NCBI GenBank assembly: GCA_020633675.1 | Contig: JACKDE010000002.1 | Location: forward strand, 1,054,001-1,118,000 | Direction: 5' to 3' | Source: Deferribacteres bacterium | Lineage (GTDB): Bacteria; Zhuqueibacterota; Zhuqueibacteria; Zhuqueibacterales; Geothermadaptataceae | Length of the DNA: 64,000 nt | In this document: positions 36,356 through 45,687 of the stretch, piece after piece | Numbering within the stretch: position 1 is the first letter of the stretch | Layout of the letters: each line of letters begins with the position of its first letter | Notes under the pieces: generated by a model | What the model was told of the DNA's origin: nothing | Seen by the model: only the letters and a program-made list of their open reading frames with translations | The model's database searches: none | Position numbers and translations under genes: made by a program

Positions 36356-39300
36356 ATGCGCACCATTTCCTATCCCGAAGATGCTTTTGCGTATTTAAAA
36401 GCACAATCCGCACAATTCCGTGTCAGCGAGCAACAAAAAGCCCTGCAGTTGCTGTTCGAAAATATGCCCGCTGAAGCAGATTTAGCAACCAGCCATAATG
36501 AGCACTTTCAGGCTGTGCGCGAACGGCTCAGCCCGGCAAGTCAGGTCTTGACATTGTCGGCTGTGCAGCGCGAAGTCTATCACAACGACTCAGGGACTGC
36601 TTTTGTGCCGCGCATGATGAAAAAAAGCCTGCTCGATATCGACGAGCGCTTTGTCGTCCGTCCTGGCACCCTCGATGACTTGCAAGCGTTTGTGAAATAT
36701 GCTGCTGAACACAAAATCAACTATACCGTGCGCGGCGCCGGTTCGTGGCCATTTGGTGGCGCAATCCCACTCAATAAAGATGTCGTGGTCGATTTGGCCT
36801 ACCTGAATTTTTACCGTTTGTTTGGCGATGATGAGCTCCTGGCCGTTGCACCTGGGGTGATTTTCGCGGACATGCGCACAATGCTGCGCGATCAGGGCTT
36901 TGGGCTGCGGCAGGACATCACCAATCCCAATTCCGGCACCATCTGCGGGTGGATCGCTACCGGTGGGCTTGGCCTCGGCGCGCTCAAATATGGTCATGTC
37001 AAAAGCTCGGTGCAGGCCCTGCTGGTGCTGACACCCGACGGCGAATGGCGGCGCGTGGCGGCGGGCGATAAATTGTTCGAAGCGATTTTCAGCTCGGAAG
37101 GCCAACTCGGCATCATCGCCGGTGCGTTGCTGAAAGTGCGGCGCTTGAGCTACGTCAGCAAGCCGTACGCCTTTTCCTTTCCTGATGTCGAAACGGTACA
37201 AAAATTTATGCGCTTCATCACCCATGCTGACCCTGCCGGCGGCAAGCAAAATGGCGCATCACAAGCGAATGGCAAGCCTCCAAAACGCCGGCTCAATCCC
37301 TTTTCAGTGCTCTATTTTGACGACCACTATCTTGAAATCACCCGCGAAATCGAAACTGAAAAGATCAGCGCAAGATTGAATAAAGCCATCGAAAATCAGG
37401 ATGAGCATAAAATTGCCGAATTGCGTGCTGATCAGGATGTGGCACGCCAAATGAAGAGCCTCGAGCATGTGGTGGTGCTGGAATTCGACGCACGCGAAGA
37501 TTACGAACAGGCGCTGAGATATCCGTTTTTTAGCGCTGGCAGCGAGCGTCGCCGATTTCAGGATATCGCTTTTACCCGGTTGCCGGTCGATTTGGCCCAC
37601 AAGTTGTGGGAACATCGCTATTTGCCGGTGGAAATGAAGCCGAAAGGCCCGGGCATGTTGGTGAGCGAAACGATTTTGCCGCTCGATCATTTCCCGAAAT
37701 TCCTGCAATTCGTGCAAGCGACCATCAGTGAATGGACGCAAAATGTGGTGAAAACCGAAGCGCATTTGATCAGTACCGACGAGATTTTGATTCAATGCGT
37801 GATTCTCGCTGATCTTGAGCGACTGCGCCACAAATTGTACCTCGGATTGGTACCATTTATGACTCAGGCCGCGATCTATTTTGGCGGCCGGCCCTATGGC
37901 ACCGGCATCTGGAATTTGCCGTTTTTGAACGATATGCGGCAAAATGGCAGCCGTATTTTTCTGCGCAAACTCGATGAACTCAAGCAAGAGCTCGATCCCG
38001 ACAATTTGCTCAACCAAAGCAAATTCATCAACGACGAAGGCCGGAAGCTGGCTTTTCGTCTGTTTAAAAGCGGCTCTCCGGTGCTGCTGCGCAACGGCAT
38101 GAAGTTGCTGCAAAAAGGACGCACCACCACGCGTAAATTTTCGCCATTTTATCTCGGTAAATTGTTGTGGCGCGGCAGCAAAAACATCCTGCCGATAGTA
38201 GTGCCGCCCGGCTCGAGACCGCAAAGCAATCGCTTGCTGGAGATGATCCTGCCCTGTGCCGAATGCGACAGCTGTGAGCGCGTTTGCCCGACCAGCGATG
38301 TGTTCGGACTGTACGGCGTCGCCACCCCGATCACGCGCCGCAAAATCGCAGACCGGATCGCGCGCGGCCAGAACATTTCGCAAAAAGACGCGCTCGGATT
38401 TTTGGTGTGCACCCGATGTGACAACTGCACGCGCGTTTGCCCGACCAATATCCCGCTTACCGAAATGTTCGATTTTGTCGAGCAGGACATGCGCTTCCAA
38501 ATGGCGCTCAAACTCGACAAAAATGAAAAGAAAGAATTTGTCGACCGGTTTTGGCAAATCATGAAAGAGAATCCGCTCTATCGCAGCCACACGCGGTCGG
38601 ATCAGCAGCCCGAAAAAAATGGCGGTTCGCATTTGCAGCACGGGCTGAAAATTCTCTACCCGCGCGGCTTCGCATACGGCAAACTCTACATCGATCCCGA
38701 AACCTGCATTCGCTGTGGCATGTGTGCTGATGACAATGCGTGCACATACGGCGCGCGACTCGGCCATCCACGCGCGATTCCCGAATTGCTCGATCAAAAC
38801 TGTGCGCTCTGCAACGCCTGCATCAATTACTGTCCGCAAAACAAAGCCATTCAGGATGACCGCGATTTTATCGACAAGCTGATCGAGCATGCCGTCGACC
38901 GTGACGAAAAACGCTATTGGAACAAAAAGCACCACGGCTTGCGTGATACCACCACCGTCGAGCGCGCCTCCGCGCTGACGGAAATGGCCGACATTTATGT
39001 CACCGAAAATATTTTGATGGAAATCGACAAAGAAGCTTCGACCGGGCAAATCCCAGTTTCCGGAATGGGACAGGGCGACAAGCATCGCGGCATCGGTTTC
39101 GACGCCGAGCGCTTCTCGCATTTTCACATCGTAGGGCCGGCGCAAAACCGCCTGCATGAAGGCGATCCAGACGAAGAGCTTTCGGTGATTTTAGGGCGGC
39201 GTTATCGCTATTGCCGTTTCGACAACGAAGGCAAACTGAACAATCCGCCCTATCCGAAAATCAAACTGAAAACGCCGATTCTGTATAACAACATCGCACT

Positions 39301-42300
39301 CGATAGCAACGGCCGTGTTGAGCTGGCAATGATGAAAGTGGCGGAAAAAGAAGGTACGTTGGTCTGTATCACGCTCAAGCGGCTGCTGGAAAATTATGAT
39401 GATTTTATCGAAGAAGGCGGTTTCGATGCCCTGCCGCAAGTGATTGTGCCGCGCGTCGATCACGAATTGATCCACAATTTGATTGTCGATCCGCACACCC
39501 GCCGAGAATTGATGCAGGATCTCTGGCGCATGCCGATGTTCGAAATGACCTACCACGCCGAGCTGTCGCGCACCATTCGCTATATCCGCGAATCGGTAAA
39601 GTCGGTCGGCAGCGAACAGCCGTTGCTGAGCGGTTATTTGCCGATTTCTGAATACGACATGATCGGCGGCACCGAGCTGTTGCCGCAAATTAAGCGCAAA
39701 ATCGATGCGTTTCTCGATGCCGGCGTCGATGTCATCCACGTCAGCGGCCAGCGCAACAAAGACCACTATTTTATGACCTCGAATGCGGTGAGGGCAGTAC
39801 ATCATTTTCTGCTCGAATCGGGACGGCGGCATCATGTCACGATCATTGCGTCCGGCGGTATCCGGCTGGCTTCCGACAGTCAGAAAACCATCCAGCGCGG
39901 TGCGGAAGCCACATTGATCGATTTTGCGGCGTTGCTGGCGCTCGATCCCAACGCCTATCGTGCCATCATCGACCGGCAGGCGGCCACCGACAGTTTGCTC
40001 AATCTCGACCTCGATTGGGCTGTGAAGCGCCTGACCAATCAGATGGAATCGCGCAAAGTGCAAATTCTGGAAGTGCTCGGCGCGGCCGGTTTCAAAGACA
40101 TCAAAAAAACGGTCGGCGAAGAAGGCCGGCTGATCGATTTCAACCAACTCGAAGAAAAAATCCAAAAGAATATTTTTGAAAATGAAAGCCTGATCGCCAG
40201 CTATAAAAACAGCAATTTGCAACAAATCGAAAATGAGCCGCTGCCACCAGAAGTCTCGCCGCGCTACAGCGCTCTCAAAGCACGCATTGTGCCGAAATTT
40301 TCACCGCACAGCTTTTATAAATTGAGCGAAGAAAATCAGGAAACCTACAAGCGCGATCATGTCTGGCCCGGCTGGGTGATCGAATCGCTGGGACGCATGG
40401 CAGCCGGAGATCCGCGCATGTTTTTGCTGAAAGAAGTGCGTGGCATCGGCCTGCTCGGCGATGGCTTCGATATGATGGAAATTCTGTACCAGCGCGATCC
40501 CGACAACATTCCCGAGGACGAGCTCGAGCGTGTGCAAACAGCGGTTTTGCTCGACAAAGGCTTGATTTTGCAAGCCCCGTGGATGTTTGGCGGCAAATCC
40601 GTCGGCTCGATAGGGCTGGACAGTTGGCGCTCGCATGTCATCGCTGCGCGCGAATTGGGCATTCAATTCGACACCGGCGAGGGCGGCTATCCGACCTGCT
40701 TTTTCCTGAATCGCAAAGGCGAGCCGATCTTTTTTAACGAGCCGGACATGCAGCGCATCAAAGTCTTTTTTGAGCACGAAAAGCACTATACCACCCAGCA
40801 AATCAAAGTGATTTTGGCGGAAAATGGCCTGACCTCGGCCGACGAACCCGACCTGTACCGGGCGCTCGCGCCCTACCCGGATTTGCAGCCATTTTTGTTT
40901 TACACTGTGATTGATCAGCAGGATGAGCCTTATGTTTCGACCGAGTTGAAAACCGGTCTGTTCGGGGTCACCAAAGAAACGATTAAAAAAGCGCGGCGGG
41001 TGGTGATCGCCTACAGCCAGGGCGCGAAAATGGGCATCGGCGGCCACATTTTGGCGAAGAAAGTCAACAAGCTGGTGTCGTATCTGCGCGGCATCGAAGG
41101 CCTGGAAAATCTCAATATCGAGAAAATTCAGCAGCTCGCCGAGCGCATCGAACGCATCGAAAAGAGCGCCGGTCATGCCCTGCAATCGGTGGCGGCTGAG
41201 AGTGTCGAACCGTTGCAGCGGGCGCAGGACAGCGAAGTGATTTTTCCCGAGCTCAAACAGTGCCTGTGGCAAATCCAGCAGAGCGCCTATTCGCTTTTAC
41301 AGCAAAAGCAAAATGGCGTAGACCACATCGAATGCGAAAATCTGCTGCGGCTGTGCGATGAGGTTATCGATCACGCCTATACCAGTATCATTTCGCCGTT
41401 TCCATTCCACAATTGCTACTCGATTGAAGATGTCAAATCGTTCATCGACATGGTGCGGATGATCAATCCCAACGCCGTGGTATCGGTGAAGGTGTCGCCG
41501 TCGGTCGATATCGAATTTATCGCAGCCGGGCTGGCGCGCATCTCGCGGGACAATACCGAAGAAGCGCTGAACCAGGTGCGCGGTGAAATTGAAGGTGCCG
41601 CGTTGGTGGAATACGCTGAAAAATATGGCATGAAACTGGAAATCTGGCTTGATGGCCCGCGTGGCGGCACCGGTGCTTCGCCCAACATCATCAAAGGCCA
41701 GATGGGCATGCACATCGAATATGCCATCCCGCTGATTCACAACCGGCTGGTGACAGATGGCTTACGCAACCACGTTAAATTTTTTGTCAGCGGTGGCGTG
41801 CGAACCTACGAAGATGTCATCAAGTCGGTGGCGTTGGGTTCGGACGGCGTGATTTGGGGCACCGCGCCGATGGTCGCGATCGGCTGTGACCGCAATCGCA
41901 ACTGCCACGATGGCTGCTCTCGCGGTATCGCCACCAGCAATTTGATTATGCAAAACTTGCGAGACGTCGAAACCAACGCACGGCAGATTGTCAACGCCTT
42001 TTTAATCATGCAAATGCAGGTGATTCGCGCCCTTGCCGGACTCGGCATCCGCGACATCCGCCATCTGCGCGGACGCTTCGATAAACTGCAGTGGCTCGGA
42101 TTGAAAGAACGGGTCGATTTCCGCATCCGGCAACGCCGCGAATACGACGAGCGCCGCCAGGTCGTCGAAGACATCGCGCGCGGGCAAACCAACTGCGGCG
42201 TGGCGGCGATCATCGGCACCGAGCCGATCCCGAGCTACGTGCTCGACCGCGCGCTCGCCTCGATGAAAAACCGCGGCATGGATGGCGTCGGTGTTGGCAA

Positions 42301-44998
42301 AACCCTGTGCTTTCCGCAGCAGCCGGATCATTATGCCTATCGCGTGATGGTGAAAGGCAAATTGCAAATCGAACTGGAAGCAGCACTGCAAAATCAGCCA
42401 TCGCAAAACGGCATCGATGTGCGCAAGGAAGCTCGCCAGCAGCTCATCGCCTATCGTTGCGAGCTGGCGCGGCAAATCCGCTCGGTCTTCCTCGAGCCAT
42501 TTTTTGATTTGAGTGGCGAAACCGATCCGGCCAAAATCCGCGAAAGTTATAAGCTGGATGAAAATGGCAATGAGCGCGACTATCGTGAATTCGGCAATGA
42601 CAGCACCGACCCGGGCGATATTTTTGCTTTTTTTGTGCGGGTGAAAAAAGAAGTGCTGCAAGATTTTATCGAAACCAAGGTGCTGAAATTGGGGCGCTAC
42701 AAATATATCCGTGAGTATTATCCGGAAATCACGACTGCGAATTATTCTCAAAATGCTCACTTCATGCGCAAGGCCGAGGATTTGTTCGTGTTTCGCCACA
42801 CCTGCGCGCTGTCGCAAATTCTGTATGTTTACGCGCCGAAAAAGCAGATGCTTGAGGAATTCGAGCGTGAGCAAATGACGCAATCGAATGGAGGAATTGA
42901 GCATTCTGAATTGGCGTTGTTGCGCGATTTTGTGCGTGCCTGGCCGCCGCTCAAAAATAAACCCAAATACGTCATGCGCCAAAATCGCATCGCAGCGGTG
43001 ATGTCGGCAGGCAAAAATTTCGCCGTTTGGAAAACCGCCGGGCGTGAAATTCCATGGGACACGCCGGCTGCACCCAATAACATTATCCACGTGCGCTTGG
43101 CGACCGGCAGCGTGGTCGAGCAGATGAACGCGCACCCGTTTGCAAAGCTGCACACCGCGCTGACCCACAATGGCGAAACCACCAACTACGAAACCCTGAA
43201 ACAACGCGTCGAGCAGTTCGGACTGCCGCCGCTGGCTTCCACCGACACCGAGGTAGCGTCGCTGAAATTCCACTTGCTGGCGGACGAGCTCGAATACCCG
43301 GATTGGGCACTGTTTGAAAGCTTCTCGCCGACTACCGGCGATGATTTGGCGCTGGCGCCGGAAAGCGTCCGCGAGCATCTCGAAGAAGTGCAGCGGGTCG
43401 AATTTACCAGCAGTCCCGATGGGCCGTATCAATATTTGTGCTTGCGGCATGTACCCGAATCGAATGTGACCGAGCGTGTTGATCTCAAAGATCCGGCGGA
43501 TTTGCGCCCGAGTACATCGGCATTTTGGATCGACCGCAGCAATGGCCGGCCGAAAGTCTTCAGTATGATCGCTTCGGAAGAGCAGGCGGTACAGGAAATG
43601 CTGAATTGTCTCGATCGCGATGGCCTGATCGACGGCGCGGCCAGCGACCACGTGATGGTCAGCAACGGCATGATCAGCCGCTTTGCTTTCGATGAAAAAG
43701 GCGTCATTCACAATGTCCGCTTTCTCGACCGCTACGGCCGCGATATTGCCTTGCCGGAGCCAGGTGCGCATTACAGCTTTCACCGCGCCTCGCTGGTCGA
43801 ACCGGACGAAGCTGCTGTGCTGGTAAAGCAGCTTCGTGAAAATACTGTAGATACGAAAAACTGGCTGCGCGAAAATATTGCAAATTGGGATTTCAATACT
43901 TATAGATGGGTGCTGCAAAAGATGGCAGACAGCGCTACGGCTGAAACCGCGCCTACAGTGATCGTCAGCCTGACATACTTGATCGATTTTGTGCGCACGA
44001 TGGAGACCGGCGGCAAGGCGAAGAGTTCGCTGCTCGATATTGCGCGCACGATTTTGTACGCCTTTTTTGACCGGCTGCCGGGATTTGAAACTGGAAATTG
44101 GAAACTCGTAACTCGAGATCAATTTCAAGTTTCCAGTTTCAATTTTCCAGTTTCCGGTAGCCAGCACCAAACACTTTTGATCGACGCCACCGGCTTCGTG
44201 CCCGAGGGCATCGATCCGCAGCATTGCCTTGCAGCGCTGCTTGGCGAGGCCTATGCAAAAGGCTGGCGCCGCTTCATTTTGTACCGTGTGCAGGGCCAGC
44301 GGCTGATTTCGTCGGCAGTGACCGGGGCAACCAATACTGACGATCTCGAAATCGATGTGTACGGCATACCTGGCGAATATCTCGGTGCGTTCATGCAGGG
44401 CGGCACGATTCGCGTGCACGGCAACGCGCAAAATTTTGCGGCCATGTGCATGCACCACGGCAATCTGCACATTTTCGGTAATGCCGGCAAAGTGTGCGGC
44501 TATGCATCGAAAGGCGGGGAAGTGATCGTACTCGGCGACATCGTCGATCGGGCATGGACCAATTCTGTCAACGATACGCGCTGCCAAAATCTGCAAGTCA
44601 GTGTGCTCGGCAGCGCCAGCAAGTACTGCGGCGAGTCGTTGATGGGTGGTGATTTTCTGTTTATGGGACTGGTGTTTGATAGTAATGGTAAGCTCATTCT
44701 TCAGGAACGGCCGTATCGCGGTACCAAATTGCTTGGCGGCGCCTCACGCGGACGCATGCTATTTTTTGACCCGCATGATCGACTGCTGCCGGAACAATAC
44801 ATTCACGGCAAAATCGATGCAATGGCAGCAGATGATTGGCCGTATTGGCAGGCAATGATCAAAAAGCTGCTCAATTTGGCAGGTGTGGAAGCGCCAAAAA
44901 ACAGCTTCACGGCAAATGCCCAAACTTTTGAAATCACGCCGTCCAATTTCAAATTGATCATCGCCAAAGGTGGGCTAAAGGGGTATGAGTCGCATTGA
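36356..44998 (+). CDS. Giant multidomain FAD oxidase / Fe-S / glutamate synthase-like fusion protein
   Basis: A 2880-residue protein with no signal peptide or membrane helix. Domains in order: FAD_binding_4 oxidase (about 96-558; RGAGSWPFGG, PNSGTICGWIATGG, ending LDPDNLLNQSKF). Two GlpC-type [4Fe-4S] motifs (C634-C644, C685-C695) and two ferredoxin-type ones (C784-C796, C816-C826). A degenerate GltS-type barrel (about 965-1210; KTPILYNN, IIASGGIR). A full GltS FMN barrel (about 1335-1880; FDTGEGGYP, SQGAKMGIGGHI, GPRGGTGASP, SGGVRT) with the 3Fe-4S Cys set C1844-C1850-C1854. A class II glutamine amidotransferase (Cys1947, KNRGMDG, HNGE 2271, STDTE 2295). A GXGXG domain (about 2605-2850). There is no GltD. 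The modules match archaeal/Glx/Mgs-type split glutamate synthases, but the fusion and order are unusual. Inference: electrons from a 2-hydroxyacid drive reductive glutamate (or N-substituted glutamate) synthesis. Reaction unproven. Confidence 0.88.
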   Translation: MRTISYPEDAFAYLKAQSAQFRVSEQQKALQLLFENMPAEADLATSHNEHFQAVRERLSPASQVLTLSAVQREVYHNDSGTAFVPRMMKKSLLDIDERFVVRPGTLDDLQAFVKYAAEHKINYTVRGAGSWPFGGAIPLNKDVVVDLAYLNFYRLFGDDELLAVAPGVIFADMRTMLRDQGFGLRQDITNPNSGTICGWIATGGLGLGALKYGHVKSSVQALLVLTPDGEWRRVAAGDKLFEAIFSSEGQLGIIAGALLKVRRLSYVSKPYAFSFPDVETVQKFMRFITHADPAGGKQNGASQANGKPPKRRLNPFSVLYFDDHYLEITREIETEKISARLNKAIENQDEHKIAELRADQDVARQMKSLEHVVVLEFDAREDYEQALRYPFFSAGSERRRFQDIAFTRLPVDLAHKLWEHRYLPVEMKPKGPGMLVSETILPLDHFPKFLQFVQATISEWTQNVVKTEAHLISTDEILIQCVILADLERLRHKLYLGLVPFMTQAAIYFGGRPYGTGIWNLPFLNDMRQNGSRIFLRKLDELKQELDPDNLLNQSKFINDEGRKLAFRLFKSGSPVLLRNGMKLLQKGRTTTRKFSPFYLGKLLWRGSKNILPIVVPPGSRPQSNRLLEMILPCAECDSCERVCPTSDVFGLYGVATPITRRKIADRIARGQNISQKDALGFLVCTRCDNCTRVCPTNIPLTEMFDFVEQDMRFQMALKLDKNEKKEFVDRFWQIMKENPLYRSHTRSDQQPEKNGGSHLQHGLKILYPRGFAYGKLYIDPETCIRCGMCADDNACTYGARLGHPRAIPELLDQNCALCNACINYCPQNKAIQDDRDFIDKLIEHAVDRDEKRYWNKKHHGLRDTTTVERASALTEMADIYVTENILMEIDKEASTGQIPVSGMGQGDKHRGIGFDAERFSHFHIVGPAQNRLHEGDPDEELSVILGRRYRYCRFDNEGKLNNPPYPKIKLKTPILYNNIALDSNGRVELAMMKVAEKEGTLVCITLKRLLENYDDFIEEGGFDALPQVIVPRVDHELIHNLIVDPHTRRELMQDLWRMPMFEMTYHAELSRTIRYIRESVKSVGSEQPLLSGYLPISEYDMIGGTELLPQIKRKIDAFLDAGVDVIHVSGQRNKDHYFMTSNAVRAVHHFLLESGRRHHVTIIASGGIRLASDSQKTIQRGAEATLIDFAALLALDPNAYRAIIDRQAATDSLLNLDLDWAVKRLTNQMESRKVQILEVLGAAGFKDIKKTVGEEGRLIDFNQLEEKIQKNIFENESLIASYKNSNLQQIENEPLPPEVSPRYSALKARIVPKFSPHSFYKLSEENQETYKRDHVWPGWVIESLGRMAAGDPRMFLLKEVRGIGLLGDGFDMMEILYQRDPDNIPEDELERVQTAVLLDKGLILQAPWMFGGKSVGSIGLDSWRSHVIAARELGIQFDTGEGGYPTCFFLNRKGEPIFFNEPDMQRIKVFFEHEKHYTTQQIKVILAENGLTSADEPDLYRALAPYPDLQPFLFYTVIDQQDEPYVSTELKTGLFGVTKETIKKARRVVIAYSQGAKMGIGGHILAKKVNKLVSYLRGIEGLENLNIEKIQQLAERIERIEKSAGHALQSVAAESVEPLQRAQDSEVIFPELKQCLWQIQQSAYSLLQQKQNGVDHIECENLLRLCDEVIDHAYTSIISPFPFHNCYSIEDVKSFIDMVRMINPNAVVSVKVSPSVDIEFIAAGLARISRDNTEEALNQVRGEIEGAALVEYAEKYGMKLEIWLDGPRGGTGASPNIIKGQMGMHIEYAIPLIHNRLVTDGLRNHVKFFVSGGVRTYEDVIKSVALGSDGVIWGTAPMVAIGCDRNRNCHDGCSRGIATSNLIMQNLRDVETNARQIVNAFLIMQMQVIRALAGLGIRDIRHLRGRFDKLQWLGLKERVDFRIRQRREYDERRQVVEDIARGQTNCGVAAIIGTEPIPSYVLDRALASMKNRGMDGVGVGKTLCFPQQPDHYAYRVMVKGKLQIELEAALQNQPSQNGIDVRKEARQQLIAYRCELARQIRSVFLEPFFDLSGETDPAKIRESYKLDENGNERDYREFGNDSTDPGDIFAFFVRVKKEVLQDFIETKVLKLGRYKYIREYYPEITTANYSQNAHFMRKAEDLFVFRHTCALSQILYVYAPKKQMLEEFEREQMTQSNGGIEHSELALLRDFVRAWPPLKNKPKYVMRQNRIAAVMSAGKNFAVWKTAGREIPWDTPAAPNNIIHVRLATGSVVEQMNAHPFAKLHTALTHNGETTNYETLKQRVEQFGLPPLASTDTEVASLKFHLLADELEYPDWALFESFSPTTGDDLALAPESVREHLEEVQRVEFTSSPDGPYQYLCLRHVPESNVTERVDLKDPADLRPSTSAFWIDRSNGRPKVFSMIASEEQAVQEMLNCLDRDGLIDGAASDHVMVSNGMISRFAFDEKGVIHNVRFLDRYGRDIALPEPGAHYSFHRASLVEPDEAAVLVKQLRENTVDTKNWLRENIANWDFNTYRWVLQKMADSATAETAPTVIVSLTYLIDFVRTMETGGKAKSSLLDIARTILYAFFDRLPGFETGNWKLVTRDQFQVSSFNFPVSGSQHQTLLIDATGFVPEGIDPQHCLAALLGEAYAKGWRRFILYRVQGQRLISSAVTGATNTDDLEIDVYGIPGEYLGAFMQGGTIRVHGNAQNFAAMCMHHGNLHIFGNAGKVCGYASKGGEVIVLGDIVDRAWTNSVNDTRCQNLQVSVLGSASKYCGESLMGGDFLFMGLVFDSNGKLILQERPYRGTKLLGGASRGRMLFFDPHDRLLPEQYIHGKIDAMAADDWPYWQAMIKKLLNLAGVEAPKNSFTANAQTFEITPSNFKLIIAKGGLKGYESH
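44087..44154. repeat. Imperfect inverted repeat inside the giant gene
   Basis: GAAACTGGAAATTGGAAACT at the left and the inverse of GAAACTGGAAAATTGAAACT at the right form nearly complementary 20-base arms about 28 bases apart. It is translated in frame as the linker GFETGNWKL...FQVSSFNFPVS (residues about 2576-2600) between the amidotransferase and GXGXG modules. The composition (Phe, Asn, Trp, Val, Ser) differs from the flanks and no conserved domain covers it. It looks like an inserted palindromic element. Confidence 0.7.
44960..44998 (+). repeat. Direct repeat copy 1: last codons of the giant gene
   Basis: The final 12 codons and stop, encoding IAKGGLKGYESH. A second copy encoding the same peptide and stop lies 689 bases downstream at 45649-45687, with seven base differences that are all synonymous. 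The pair brackets the DUF4258/YgiT genes. Confidence 0.85.
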
Positions 44999-45089
44999 TT
45001 TTTTGGATTGCAAAAGTTCGACGATTTGAATATTTTGTTGCTGCTAATTTGGATTAAATGAGTTAAATCCAGTTGAAAAGGGGGAGAAT

Positions 45090-45431
45090 TTGTCATATCT
45101 GAATCCTGAAGATACGAATGCGGTGATGAAGTGGATCAAGGTTCAAGCTGCCGCAGAAGCCGTTCGCTTGACTGCGCACGCACAACAGGAAATGGTGGCT
45201 GAAGAGATTGATTTCGATGAAGTTTTGCAAGCGATTGCCAATGATGATATTTTGGAAAATTACTCAAAACATCAACGCGGCGCTTGCTGTTTGCTTTTTG
45301 GTATCACAAATCGCAATCGACCTTTGCAGATTGTTTGTACAACTTCTGGGGCTGTTCTCATTATCATCACTGTTTATGTGCCAAAACAGCCAAAATGGAT
45401 CACACCGACCCAAAGGAGACAATTATTATGA
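45090..45431 (+). CDS. DUF4258 protein, putative toxin of a toxin-antitoxin pair
   Basis: A 113-residue DUF4258-type protein. VRLTAHAQQEMVAEEIDFDEVLQAI and DDILENYSKHQRGACCLLFG give the typical helix-then-sheet RelE/HicA-like small fold, followed by LQIVCTTSGAVLIIITVYVP with the family's final VYVP...W. The start is TTG with GGGGAG close before; an ATG 12 codons later is possible. It overlaps the YgiT-type gene by four bases. DUF4258 proteins are often found with YgiT-type zinc-finger proteins and treated as ribonuclease-like toxins. Toxicity here is inference. Confidence 0.75.
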   Translation: MSYLNPEDTNAVMKWIKVQAAAEAVRLTAHAQQEMVAEEIDFDEVLQAIANDDILENYSKHQRGACCLLFGITNRNRPLQIVCTTSGAVLIIITVYVPKQPKWITPTQRRQLL

Positions 45432-45652
45432 AATGCAGTATCGATGGATGTCCGGGAGAATATGAAAAGAAACTGATCGTACATACCATTCAGTTAAAAG
45501 GTGATATTGCGGTATTTGACCACGTGCCTGCCGAAGTTTGCTCTGTTTGCGGGGACATACTATTAGCGCCGAAAACAATCCGGCGTATTGAAGAATTGTT
45601 GAGAGAGAAGAAAACGCCAAAGGCGACCGTTCCACTGTTTGAATATGCATAG
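45428..45652 (+). CDS. YgiT-type zinc-finger protein, putative antitoxin
   Basis: A 74-residue protein. Zinc ligands are two Cys near the N-terminus (KCSIDGCPG) and CSVCGD in the middle, as in the N-terminal domain of MqsA/YgiT. The AEVCSVCGDILLAPKTIRRIEELL core is the family signature. It lacks the C-terminal HTH of full MqsA. The ATG overlaps the toxin-like stop (ATGA), so translation is coupled. ACCCAAAGGAGAC upstream is a good ribosome site. Its 3' end partly overlaps the second copy of the giant gene's tail. Confidence 0.82.
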   Translation: MKCSIDGCPGEYEKKLIVHTIQLKGDIAVFDHVPAEVCSVCGDILLAPKTIRRIEELLREKKTPKATVPLFEYA

Positions 45653-45687
45653 CAAAAGGCGGGTTGAAAGGGTATGAATCGCATTGA
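45649..45687 (+). repeat. Direct repeat copy 2: relic tail of the giant gene
   Basis: It reads ata gca aaa ggc ggg ttg aaa ggg tat gaa tcg cat tga, giving IAKGGLKGYESH and a stop, identical in protein to the end of the giant gene. No open frame now leads into it: a stop lies a few codons upstream in this frame. Only four bases separate it from the stop of the converging permease gene, which is probably the old gene junction. Confidence 0.8.

Noticed and set aside
42002..44596. An 864-codon open frame on the minus strand, antisense to the giant gene
   Set aside because: It lies opposite the amidotransferase part, has no domain signature, and has a His/Arg/Ile-rich composition typical of a shadow frame produced by codon bias of the real gene. 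The same applies to the 617-codon frame at 37304-39157 and the frames at 39191-40225 and 40301-41272.
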